From Candidatus Cloacimonadota bacterium (GTDB lineage: Bacteria; Cloacimonadota; Cloacimonadia; Cloacimonadales; TCS61), in assembly GCA_018654125.1 (NCBI GenBank), contig JABIME010000065.1:1-28483 (forward strand): DNA of 28,483 nt. The letters run 5' to 3'. Position 1 is the stretch's first letter. Every line of letters begins with the position of its first letter. Positions 8,386 to 17,300 of the stretch are shown in pieces. The notes beneath the pieces are model-generated. The model had not been told where the DNA came from and did not search any database. It worked only from the letters and a program-made list of their open reading frames with translations. A program made the position numbers and the translations under genes.

Positions 8386-9330
8386 ATGAGCAAAATTTTT
8401 ATTAAAGAATTAAAAGATCATCTGAACAAAGAGATAATAAGTAACTTTTTGGTAACAGAAAAAGTATTGCGTGAAGGTGCAAAAGATTTTTATATAAGAC
8501 TCAAATTAGCAGATAATACTGGTTCTATTTCAGGCAATGTCTGGAACAATGCCAAAGCAGTTGCAGAAAAATTTGATGAAGGAGATGTTATACAAGTAAA
8601 GGGATTCATCATTACTTATAAAGCACAACTTCAAGTTAATATAAATAAAATAAAAAAGATTCCTCAAGAGGAATATGACTTAAATAATTTTTTAGAAACA
8701 ACTACAAAAGATATAAACAAACTTTCAGATAAATTATTTAACTACATAGATAGTATAAAAAATCAATATTTGAAAGAGCTTTTGATGAATATATTTGAAG
8801 ATAAAGAATTCTTCACTAGATTTGCTCAATCTCCTGCAGCAAAAGGGTGGCACCACAATTACATTGGTGGACTTTTAGAGCATACAATGTCTGTAACAGG
8901 TTTATGCGATTACGCTTCCCATAATTATAATGTTGATAGAGACTTGTTAATTACAGGTGGCATTCTACACGATATTGGTAAAGTATTTGAGTATCAAGTT
9001 GTTCCAAATATAGATTTTACACCAGTTGGACGTTTGGTTGGACATATACCACTTGGTGATAATTTTATTGCTGATAAAACAAAGGAAATTAATAACTTTC
9101 CAATTGATTTACTTATGAAATTACGTCATTTGATACTTTCTCATCATGGTGAATATGAAAAAGCATCGGCCAGACTTCCTCAAACTTTAGAAGCAACTAT
9201 TTTACATCAAGCAGATAATTTTGATGCTCAGGCAATTGGAGTTCAACAACTAAAAGAAGCAGTTACCGATGACAAGGCTTTATGGACAGAGTTTGATAGA
9301 TTAAACAGCAGATTCTACTTCATAAAATAA
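8386..9330 (+). CDS. YhaM-like 3'-5' exoribonuclease (OB-fold plus HD domain)
   Basis: The product (314 residues) has an N-terminal OB-fold nucleic-acid-binding domain (residues about 15-92: FYIRLKLADNTGSISGNVWN ... GDVIQVKG). A helical linker follows (105-150), then an HD phosphohydrolase domain with H156-H157, H166 (GGLLEHTMSV), H195-D196 (GGILHDIGKVFEY), H253-H254 (LSHHGEYE) and D277 (LHQADNFDAQ). This order and the KGWHHNYIGGLLEHT stretch are the signature of YhaM/CBF1, a 3'-5' exonuclease involved in RNA turnover and perhaps DNA in some Firmicutes. The length equals that of Bacillus YhaM. Start ATG follows AGGAAGG. It lies 10 nt after the PHP gene and 3 nt before a WalJ-like nuclease, suggesting a nucleic-acid processing segment within the run. 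Confidence 0.9.
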   Translation: MSKIFIKELKDHLNKEIISNFLVTEKVLREGAKDFYIRLKLADNTGSISGNVWNNAKAVAEKFDEGDVIQVKGFIITYKAQLQVNINKIKKIPQEEYDLNNFLETTTKDINKLSDKLFNYIDSIKNQYLKELLMNIFEDKEFFTRFAQSPAAKGWHHNYIGGLLEHTMSVTGLCDYASHNYNVDRDLLITGGILHDIGKVFEYQVVPNIDFTPVGRLVGHIPLGDNFIADKTKEINNFPIDLLMKLRHLILSHHGEYEKASARLPQTLEATILHQADNFDAQAIGVQQLKEAVTDDKALWTEFDRLNSRFYFIK

Positions 9331-9333
9331 ATA

Positions 9334-10119
9334 ATGTTTCAAGCATCAGTATTGGCAAGCGGTAGCAAAGGGAACTCTATTCTCATAAGAACAGAATGTA
9401 CAAAAATACTTCTCGATGCAGGATTGAGTGGCAAGAAAATAACTAACTTTATACAAAGTATAGATCTCGATGAAAATAAGTTGGATGGGATTCTTATCAG
9501 CCACGAACACAGTGATCATATCAGGGGTGCTGGAATTATCTGCCGCAGACTTAACATTCCATTATATATAACGAAATCAACTTATGAAGTTTGCAAAAAT
9601 CGTTTAGGAAAACTGCCTGAAGGCTTTATTCATTTTGAAAATGGATCAAGTTTCATTATAGGAGATATTACCATCAGAGCGTTCCAATCTTCCCATGATG
9701 TTGTTGATGGTAGTAATTTTACATTTATGAGAATTGGAGATGAATCACGCAAACTGTCTGTAGCTACAGATCTTGGTTACAGTTCGAATTTAATGCTAAC
9801 TATATTTAAAGAATCAACTTCAATAATTTTAGAGAGTAATCATGATGTAAATATGTTAATTGCAGGCTCATATCCACCCCATTTGAAACAGCGAATAAAA
9901 AGCAAACAAGGGCATCTTTCTAATGAACAAGCTGTAGAAATTATTAAAAAAGTTTATCATCCAGGATTAAGAAATATAATTCTTGCACATCTGAGTGAAG
10001 AAAATAATTTACCCGAAAAGGCTGAGAATTTAATGAGAAATTATCTTAATAAAAAGGATAAAAATGTTAATTTAATTGTTGCTTCTCAGTATGAATCGAC
10101 GATGTTGATTAATGTGTAA
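9334..10119 (+). CDS. WalJ/YycJ-like metallo-beta-lactamase-fold nuclease
   Basis: This 261-residue MBL-fold hydrolase starts with the family motif ASVLASGSKGNSILI. Metal ligands are in place: H57-x-H59-x-D61-H62 (ISHEHSDHIRGAG), H121 (QSSHDVVD), D146 (ATDLGYSS), ESNHD at 167-171 and HLSEEN near residue 225; GHLSN (H194) is also typical of YycJ/WalJ. Members of this group are reported as 5'-3' DNA exonucleases linked to DNA repair, but the assignment here rests on similarity of pattern. No signal peptide is seen. The ATG is 3 nt after the YhaM-like stop and has no clear Shine-Dalgarno, so it probably depends on coupled translation. An unrelated MBL substrate is possible. Confidence 0.87.
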   Translation: MFQASVLASGSKGNSILIRTECTKILLDAGLSGKKITNFIQSIDLDENKLDGILISHEHSDHIRGAGIICRRLNIPLYITKSTYEVCKNRLGKLPEGFIHFENGSSFIIGDITIRAFQSSHDVVDGSNFTFMRIGDESRKLSVATDLGYSSNLMLTIFKESTSIILESNHDVNMLIAGSYPPHLKQRIKSKQGHLSNEQAVEIIKKVYHPGLRNIILAHLSEENNLPEKAENLMRNYLNKKDKNVNLIVASQYESTMLINV

Positions 10120-10135
10120 AAATTAAAGGAAGATA

Positions 10136-11071
10136 ATGTTAATTTCAATAGTAATTTTATTATTTGGATTTGTAATCCTAATTAAAGGTGCCGATTTTTT
10201 AATAGATGGTGCATCATCACTAGCTAAAAAGCTATCGATCTCTGAAATAGCAATTGGCTTAACAATAGTAGCTTTCGGAACTTCAGCTCCAGAGCTTATA
10301 GTAAATGTATTTGCCAGTGTAGGTGGGCATCACGAGATCACATTTGGTAACATTTTAGGAAGCAATATTTTTAATATCCTCATGGTGTTAGGTGTTGCAG
10401 GAATAATTTCAACAATTGTGGTTCAGCGAAATACAATTCTAAAGGAAATTCCATTCTTACTTGTAGCCACTTTACTTGTTTTTGGTTTAGCATTATGGAA
10501 TTCTGATCTCTCATTTTTAGATGGCATCATTCTTATTTCTTTTCTTATAGTATTCTTTATTTATGTTATTGGATTTCTAAAAGCGAAACCACTACTTGGC
10601 TCAGATATTAAAGAGCGTTCTTATTTAATTACTTTTATCATGATGATCTTCGGAATGGTAGGTCTATTTTTTGGTGGAAAATTTGTGGTTGATAACGCAG
10701 TTGTTATTGCACGTAATTTCAATGTTAGTGAAAAGTTCATTGGGCTTACAATTGTTGCTCTGGGTACATCTCTTCCCGAACTTGTTACATCTGTAATTGC
10801 TATAAGAAGAGGTAGGAACGATCTAGCCATTGGGAACGTGATCGGTTCTAATTTGTTTAATATTCTTCTTGTTTTGGGTGTAAGTTCACTTATTGCACCA
10901 ATTCATTACGATATTACTCTGAACATAGATTTCATATTTTTATGTGTAATTACAATAATGCTGTTTACAAGTATGTTTGTAGGTAAGAAGCATAAACTCA
11001 CTAAAATTGAAGCAGTTTTGTTTGTATTTTTATATTTAGCTTATCTGGTTTTCTTGTTTGTTCGGAAATAA
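10136..11071 (+). CDS. Calcium/sodium antiporter (CaCA family, YrbG-like)
   Basis: This 311-residue polytopic membrane protein has about ten hydrophobic segments and the two inverted alpha-repeats of the Ca2+:cation antiporter family. Alpha-1 is GLTIVAFGTSAPELIVNVFAS with GNILGSNIFNILMVLG (residues about 41-88). Alpha-2 is GLTIVALGTSLPELVTSVIAI with GNVIGSNLFNILLVLG (about 203-250). The acidic residues of the PEL motifs are the ion ligands in known structures. It likely moves Na+ or K+ against Ca2+ across the inner membrane. It starts 16 nt after the nuclease gene behind AAAGGA; nothing in the sequence says why it sits among nucleic-acid enzymes. Confidence 0.93.
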   Translation: MLISIVILLFGFVILIKGADFLIDGASSLAKKLSISEIAIGLTIVAFGTSAPELIVNVFASVGGHHEITFGNILGSNIFNILMVLGVAGIISTIVVQRNTILKEIPFLLVATLLVFGLALWNSDLSFLDGIILISFLIVFFIYVIGFLKAKPLLGSDIKERSYLITFIMMIFGMVGLFFGGKFVVDNAVVIARNFNVSEKFIGLTIVALGTSLPELVTSVIAIRRGRNDLAIGNVIGSNLFNILLVLGVSSLIAPIHYDITLNIDFIFLCVITIMLFTSMFVGKKHKLTKIEAVLFVFLYLAYLVFLFVRK

Positions 11072-11072
11072 A

Positions 11073-11759
11073 ATGGCAAATAATGTAGAAAGTAAGTTAC
11101 TATTATTAAATTGTACTTTTGCAGAAACGGGAATAAAAAGGTTAAATGATCTTTTCACAAAAATATTTAATCAATATAACATTAACTTCACAATTAAACA
11201 CCTTACTGAAGAAATTAATAATATTGATGAATTCACTCATCTCATAATTAGTGGATCTGCATTATTTGTTTCACAAGAAAATAAGAATGACCAAAAAATA
11301 TATGATATTGTTCAACAATTCAATAGTAAAAGCATTTTAGGCATCTGTTACGGTCACCAGATATTGGCAAAGGCTTTAATGAATGAAAATATTTGTCGTA
11401 AAAGCAGAACACCAGAATTAGGTTGGAGAAAAGTAGAATTAGCTGATAACCAATTATTTGCGGGAATTTCCAAACCAGTTTTTTATGAATCTCATTTAGA
11501 GGAAATATTCAATTTAAATAACGATTTCACTATTATTGCAACAAATTCTAAATGCGATATTCAGGGCTATCAATATAAAAATTTACCAATTTGGGGTGTT
11601 CAGTTTCATCCGGAAGTAACCATAGAGTATGGTAAGCAGTCAATTAAGAATAAACTTGTAAATAATATAGAGTTAGAGAACATCTTTTACAATGAATTGA
11701 ATGATCATATAGATATAGATCAAAATTTTAAGATATTTGAAAATTTTGCTAATTCTTAA
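11073..11759 (+). CDS. Class I glutamine amidotransferase-like protein
   Basis: This 228-residue stand-alone GATase1 domain hydrolyses glutamine to deliver ammonia, or is a related amidase. The triad is visible: C92 in GICYGHQ, H179 and E181 in GVQFHPEVT. The oxyanion segment is LIISGSALFVSQ rather than the usual PGG, a variation seen in stand-alone GMP-synthase-like amidotransferases. No synthetase partner is adjacent, so the acceptor is unknown. The start is taken as the ATG at 11073. An in-frame TTG at 11058 lies inside the exchanger gene and would add only five residues, while the ATG follows the exchanger stop by one base. It is probably co-translated with the exchanger; the PPOX-family gene follows after 17 nt. 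Confidence 0.85.
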   Translation: MANNVESKLLLLNCTFAETGIKRLNDLFTKIFNQYNINFTIKHLTEEINNIDEFTHLIISGSALFVSQENKNDQKIYDIVQQFNSKSILGICYGHQILAKALMNENICRKSRTPELGWRKVELADNQLFAGISKPVFYESHLEEIFNLNNDFTIIATNSKCDIQGYQYKNLPIWGVQFHPEVTIEYGKQSIKNKLVNNIELENIFYNELNDHIDIDQNFKIFENFANS

Positions 11760-11776
11760 TATTAAGGAGTATTACG

Positions 11777-12202
11777 ATGAATGAACTAGTTAGAAATGAG
11801 ATATGGAGTTTCTTTAAACAGGCACAACCCATATATTTAGCTACAATCGACAAAGATATTCCACGTGTGCGTCCTGTAACACTCATTTATTATAATGATA
11901 AGTTCTGGATCGCAACAGGTTCGGAAGATTCTAAAATGTCACAGATTAGATCAAATTGTAATTTTGAGTTTTGTAAAACTATTTCAGATGGAGAGAAAAC
12001 TGGTTATATACGAGCAGCAGGTGATATTACAATTATTCAAGATATAGAAACCAAAAAGATGTTACTAGATAATATTGATTTCATTTCATATTTTTGGAAG
12101 GATCCTGCTGATGCGGGATATTCTTTATTGCAAGTTAATATAAGAGAGATTGAATATATGAAAATTGGTGAAATGATCGCTAATAAATATGAAAATAAAT
12201 GA
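11777..12202 (+). CDS. Pyridoxamine 5'-phosphate oxidase (PPOX) family flavoprotein
   Basis: This 141-residue single-domain protein has the split-barrel FMN-binding fold. It shows PIYLATIDKDIPRVRPVTLIYYNDKFWIATG at residues about 18-48, followed by SEDSKMSQIRSN (KxxQIxxN, the phosphate-contacting region of FMN binders) and IRAAGDITI. No substrate-specific residues of true PdxH are evident, and PdxH is longer. It is more like the general PPOX group, which may bind FMN, F420 or haem. A Shine-Dalgarno (AAGGAG) precedes the ATG. It closes the enzyme portion of the gene run; the next gene begins after 32 nt. Confidence 0.85.
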   Translation: MNELVRNEIWSFFKQAQPIYLATIDKDIPRVRPVTLIYYNDKFWIATGSEDSKMSQIRSNCNFEFCKTISDGEKTGYIRAAGDITIIQDIETKKMLLDNIDFISYFWKDPADAGYSLLQVNIREIEYMKIGEMIANKYENK

Positions 12203-12234
12203 TCGTTAGCAAATTTGTTTAAGGGAGTTAAAAT

Positions 12235-13353
12235 ATGAAGAGCAAATATTTAGTTCTAATATGTTTATTGTTACTAACATTGAGCGGGTGTGATATTTTT
12301 AATACGACCTTTGAGGATCTGGAAGATGCCAGAATGTATGAAGCTTCGGAATTAACCGATGCTCCTGTTCCTGCTGCTTTAAAGATAATGACCTGGAACA
12401 TCAAATTTGGAGGAGCACGTATAGATTTCTTTTTCGATGGTTGGGGAGATGAAGTTCTTATGGAGGAATCTGTTGTGATAGAAAATACTCAGCAGATAGC
12501 ATATTATATTAACGAAATTGACCCTGACATTATCTTATTGCAGGAATTGGACATAGATAGTAAACGCAGTGCATATGTAGATCAATTGCAATTTCTACTC
12601 GATACTACTGACCTTAATTATGGAGCTTATGCATCACAATGGAAGGCTGATTTTGTGCCCAGTGATGGCCTTGGAAGAATGAATAGTGGTAATGCCATCT
12701 TGAGTAAATGGGAAATTACAGATGCATCTAGAATAGCGCTCCCGCTTATAGATCAAGACGGGCTAACACAGTATTTTTACCTTCGTAGGAACATACTTAA
12801 AACTACAATACAGATCGGAACCGAAGAATTGCAAGTTCTCAATATTCATGCAGCAGCATATTCCAAAGATGGAAAAAAAAAAGAACAGATAGATATCTTC
12901 AAAGGTGAATTAGATGAATTGAATAATGATGGATCACTCTTCGTAGCCGGAGGTGATTTTAATGCAATCCCACCAAATGCGCTTAACACTGTTGGTACTG
13001 ATTTTCCTGACAGACCAGAAGGTCTTGCTGATGATTTTGAAGTTGAAGATTATGAACTGACCGATATGGTAGAATTCTATGCTGATTATCACCCTGATTT
13101 GTTACCGGAAGATTATATAGTTTATGAAGAAGAGAATGATTACTTTAGTCCGTATTATACTCATTCAATTTACATCAATATGCAGTTTGAAGAAGATTAT
13201 GATCCGGAAGTAGATGATATTGATTGGAATAGAAAATTAGATTATTTGTTTACGAATAATGAAGCAGGTTGGGTTTCAGGTTCAAGTGAAACTCTTCAAG
13301 GTACTAGGCAGCTTTCTGATCATTGCCCTGTAATCGTGGAATTGGAGTGGTAA
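12235..13353 (+). CDS. Endonuclease/exonuclease/phosphatase (EEP) family lipoprotein
   Basis: The 372-residue product starts with a lipoprotein signal ending in lipobox LSGC (lipid on Cys19), so it is exported and membrane-anchored. The rest is a DNase I-like/EEP fold with a full active-site set: N55 (TWNIK), E104 (LLQELD), H205 (NIHAAA), D241 and N243 (GGDFNAIP), D336 (LDYLF) and D362-H363 (LSDHCPV). An acidic insert (residues about 262-332, many D/E/Y) lies between the DFN and LDY motifs. The enzyme could be an exported nuclease or a phosphodiesterase/phospholipase C-like hydrolase; sequence alone does not decide. The next gene starts one base after its stop, which implies coupled translation with a barrel-like outer-membrane protein. 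Confidence 0.88.
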   Translation: MKSKYLVLICLLLLTLSGCDIFNTTFEDLEDARMYEASELTDAPVPAALKIMTWNIKFGGARIDFFFDGWGDEVLMEESVVIENTQQIAYYINEIDPDIILLQELDIDSKRSAYVDQLQFLLDTTDLNYGAYASQWKADFVPSDGLGRMNSGNAILSKWEITDASRIALPLIDQDGLTQYFYLRRNILKTTIQIGTEELQVLNIHAAAYSKDGKKKEQIDIFKGELDELNNDGSLFVAGGDFNAIPPNALNTVGTDFPDRPEGLADDFEVEDYELTDMVEFYADYHPDLLPEDYIVYEEENDYFSPYYTHSIYINMQFEEDYDPEVDDIDWNRKLDYLFTNNEAGWVSGSSETLQGTRQLSDHCPVIVELEW

Positions 13354-13354
13354 A

Positions 13355-14122
13355 ATGAAAAAGATAATAATATTAATTGTAATCAGTTTAGTAATGTTGT
13401 CATTATCTGCAGAGACATCTATTTGGTCTAAAGGAACTACCGATGTTTTACCACAGGGAAGATGGGAAGTTGGAATTTTCCAACCACTTAGTTATGGTTT
13501 AAATGAGACCACTGAACTTTCTACATATGCTCTAGCAGATCTTGTAATGCCAAATATTACATTGAAGAAATTTTGGAAAAATCTTGATGGCTTGGAATTC
13601 ACCTCTAAACATAGCTTTATCTATCCTTCATTATTCTTAAATGTTATGGCAAAAGAGGGTGCGTTTGGAATCCTGCCGGACAATTCTGTAATCCCTCATA
13701 TATTTGTATTGAATAATCAGTTTATGCTTTCTTACAAATATAATGAATATCTTAATTTTATTCCTAAAATTGGATTTTCTGCAGCTTTAGTAATTGGAGA
13801 TAGTGATTTTCCAACAATCGATATGCCTATTGTTTATAACAGAACATCTATTTATCATGAGAATATAATGTTCAATATTGGGTTGGATGTTAGAGGAAGT
13901 GTTTCATCCAAATTTGAGTATTTAGTAGATATCGATAAATTCATTATGGATAAAGAGTATTGTGAATATTCATATGAACATAAATTGCTTCTTATTTGGA
14001 AGATCAATCGTAAGTTTGCATTATCAGCAGGATACAAGCTTAGTTATTCCGATTATCCTTCAACAATGCAAAGAAGGACGGACTTCCTACCTCTAATAGA
14101 TCTGCAAGTTGGTTTTAAATAA
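13355..14122 (+). CDS. Exported protein, probably an outer-membrane beta-barrel; function unknown
   Basis: This 255-residue protein has a signal peptide (MKKIIILIVISLVMLSLSAE, cleavage probably after SLSA). The rest alternates short amphipathic strands rich in aromatic residues (GRWEVGIFQPLSYGL, FMLSYKYNEYLNFIPKIGF, FALSAGYKLSYSDYP) and ends in DLQVGFK, with an aromatic near the C-terminus as in barrel proteins. No sorting domain and no enzymatic motif are visible. It begins 1 nt after the EEP lipoprotein stop, so the pair probably acts together at the outer membrane. I do not recognise a named family. It is the last gene of the run; structured DNA follows at 14134-14202. Confidence 0.7.
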   Translation: MKKIIILIVISLVMLSLSAETSIWSKGTTDVLPQGRWEVGIFQPLSYGLNETTELSTYALADLVMPNITLKKFWKNLDGLEFTSKHSFIYPSLFLNVMAKEGAFGILPDNSVIPHIFVLNNQFMLSYKYNEYLNFIPKIGFSAALVIGDSDFPTIDMPIVYNRTSIYHENIMFNIGLDVRGSVSSKFEYLVDIDKFIMDKEYCEYSYEHKLLLIWKINRKFALSAGYKLSYSDYPSTMQRRTDFLPLIDLQVGFK

Positions 14123-14133
14123 GCATTTCAATC

Positions 14134-14202
14134 CTACAGAAGATTTTGTAGCTTTCACTACTACCCGATCTTTGGAAGGTTTATATATAGTAGTGCTGTA
14201 GC
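14134..14202 (+). terminator. Nested inverted repeats after the barrel gene, candidate terminator or structured RNA
   Basis: CTACA (14134-14138) pairs with TGTAG (14147-14151). Further on, CACTACTA (14156-14163) pairs exactly with TAGTAGTG (14188-14195) across a 24-base loop. CTACAG (14134-14139) can alternatively pair with CTGTAG (14196-14201), giving two exclusive folds. No good U-run follows. The rest of the 195-nt gap is AT-rich leader of the C25 peptidase gene. Confidence 0.35.
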
Positions 14203-14317
14203 AGTTGTTTAATATATGCATATTATTACACTTATATTCCATTTAAATATACATTTTTGTTAAAATATTGGCTCAAATTTTGCATAATAATTAGATAAAA
14301 TATATAAGGACGATATA

Positions 14318-17300
14318 ATGAAAAAAATAATTACATTTATATTTTTAATCACATTATTAAGTTTAAATGCCGGTACAATCCAAAAAATATATCATTTTAA
14401 TAATTACAAAGTATCTGAGTTAGATGAATATCAAACGATAGAATTTGAAAACTCACAATTACAAGCTAGAACTGGTGAACCTGTACTTCCATACATTTCT
14501 GTTTCACTATTACTTCCACAGGGCGAGATCGCTGAGTCAATAGAGATAATTGGAAGTAATGAAACTCAAATTCAAGGGAATTACTCATTATATCCTAAAC
14601 AACAGGTAAGACCTATTTCTACTTCAGCTTCTGGTGAGTTTATAAAGAATAATGTAATTTATAACTCTTCAGAGATCTATCCCCAAAAGCTAAACGGCGA
14701 ATTAATAACGCACTTTTTGCACGGTTACTCAATTGCATTAACAACTTTCACTCCCGTTATGTACATTCCTGCAAATGGAACAATTTCCTATTATAATGAA
14801 GTAAGTGTTATAGTTCATACAAAAAAAGATGAGAGAGCTCAAAAAGCTTTAAATAATTTACATTCCAATAGAAATGTAATAAAGAGAGTTAATAAAATTG
14901 TTCAGAATCCGGAAACAATAGGAAGCTATCCTCAAGTTAATTCACGTGAAGGTGAATATCAATTGCTAATAATTACACCTGCGCAGTTTGAAGACGATTT
15001 CGATGAAATGCGAGAAGTATATCTTCAGCAGGGAATGATCTCTCAATTAGAAACGGTTGAAGATATTTATTCTTCTCTTACAGGTCAAGATGATCAAGAG
15101 AAGATCAGAAATTACATTATTCAGGAATATCAAGATCATGAAGTTGAGTATGTACTGCTAGCTGGTGATATAGAGCACGTTCCATATCGTGGTTTTTATT
15201 GCTATGTAAACTCTGGTACAGGTTATGAAGATAACGGTATACCTTCAGACCTTTATTATTCTGCTCTTGATGGGAACTGGAATAATGATGGAGATAATAA
15301 TTGGGGTGAGATTGGTGAAGATGACCTTTTGCCTGAAGTTGCAGTTGCCAGATTCTCTTTCAGTACAACAGCAGATCTTGAGAATATGTTAAATAAAACT
15401 ATTACATATCAAACTCAACCTGTTCTAGGTGAGCTAAGAGATCCATTATTAGTAGGTGAGCACATGTATGACGATCCATTATCTTGGGGTGCAGATTATC
15501 TTGATCTTATTATTGGATTCCATGATGATAATGGATATGAAACCACAGGAATTCCGGAAGATCACAACATAACTACAATGTACGATAGAGATTTGGGAAC
15601 ATGGTCTGGAACCGAGTTGATTGAAGAGATTAATCAGGGACATTCATTCATTCATCATGCAGGACATTCCAATTATGAATATGCTATGAGATTGAACAAT
15701 CCAGATATTACAAATGCGAATTTTAATGTGGTAAATGGAGTTGATCATAACTATACATTCGTTTATACACACGGCTGCAATTGCGGTTCTTTTGACCACA
15801 ATGACGGAATTGGTGAGAGAATGATAAACATAGAAAACTTCTTAGCCGCTTTTGTAGGAAACTCCCGTTATGGCTGGTTTAATGAGGGGCAAACAGAAGG
15901 GCCTTCTGCTCATATCCATCGTGAATTTATTGATGCTCTTTATACAGATAAATATCATCGAATAGGACGTGCTCATATGGAATCTAAAACAGAAACAGCA
16001 CCTTGGCTTACAGCACCAGGACAGCATGAAGAAGGAGCTATTCGCTGGTGTTTTTACGATTGTAATGTTCTGGGTGGATCTGCACTTCCAATTTGGACGG
16101 ATGAGCCAATTGTACTTGATGCTACATTCTCACCTGTGATCGCTTTAAATTCTATTGAGTTTTTAGTAAACATTCAAAGTAATGGAAATCCTGTGAATGA
16201 ATTGCAATGTACAATCCTGCAAAATGGTTTATTTATTGGCACATCAACTTCAAGTGCGTCTGGTGATGCGATTGTTGCATTTGATCAAGGTACTTTAATT
16301 CCTGGAGATGCTGAATTATATTTAAGTGGTTACAATCGTCCTGTAGAAGTGCATCAATTACAAGTTGTTCCTACAGGACATTTTGTTACTGTTTCAGATT
16401 ATTTGGTAAATTCTGGAAATGATAACGTTATAGAGTTTGGTGAGAATACGTTATTAAGCCTAGCATTAGAAGAACTAGGAAATACAGGTGATGTTCATGG
16501 AGTTGTAGTAGAAATATCTTCTGCTGATGATTATATAGTAATAAGTGATAATATAGAAAATGTTGGGACAATAATAAGTGGAAACATAATTGAACTTATT
16601 GATGCATTCGATTTTGAGATTGATAATAATATTCCTAACGAACATGCAATAGATATTAATGTAGAGATTACTTCAGATGAAGGTGATTGGAATGAACAAA
16701 TTGAATTCATTGGATATAATGCAATATTAGATATGTTAGAAGTTGAAGTTATTGATGGTGATAACAATATTCTTGATGCAGGTGACACAGCAGAAATTAC
16801 TGTTGAAATATATAATTTAGGTGGGGCAGACCTCTATAATTTACTTCCATCAATTTCCTCTTCTAATGCTAATGTTACAATTTCAAATTTGGCAGTTCTT
16901 GTTGATTCTTTAAATTCAAATACATCAGAGAATTATGTTGTTTGCTCTGTTGAAGTAAGTGATGATGCAATTGCTGGAGATATAATTGATTTTAGTTTTG
17001 AAATTACTGCAGATAATGAATTTACTTTTTCAGAAGATTTTGTGTTGGTTGTCGGTCTTATGATTGAAGATTTTGAAAGTGGTGATTTTACAACTTTTGA
17101 ATGGCAACAAGGTGGAGACGAAGATTGGGTAATTGATGATGAATCCCATGTAGGTTCTTATTCTGCTAAATCTGGTGAAATCGGTAATAACAGCACATCA
17201 AGTCTTTCCATAGAACTCGAAGTATCTTCTGATGGAGAGATAAGTTTCTGGAAAAAAGTTTCAACAGAACTTAACTATGATTATTTCAAATTCTCTATAG

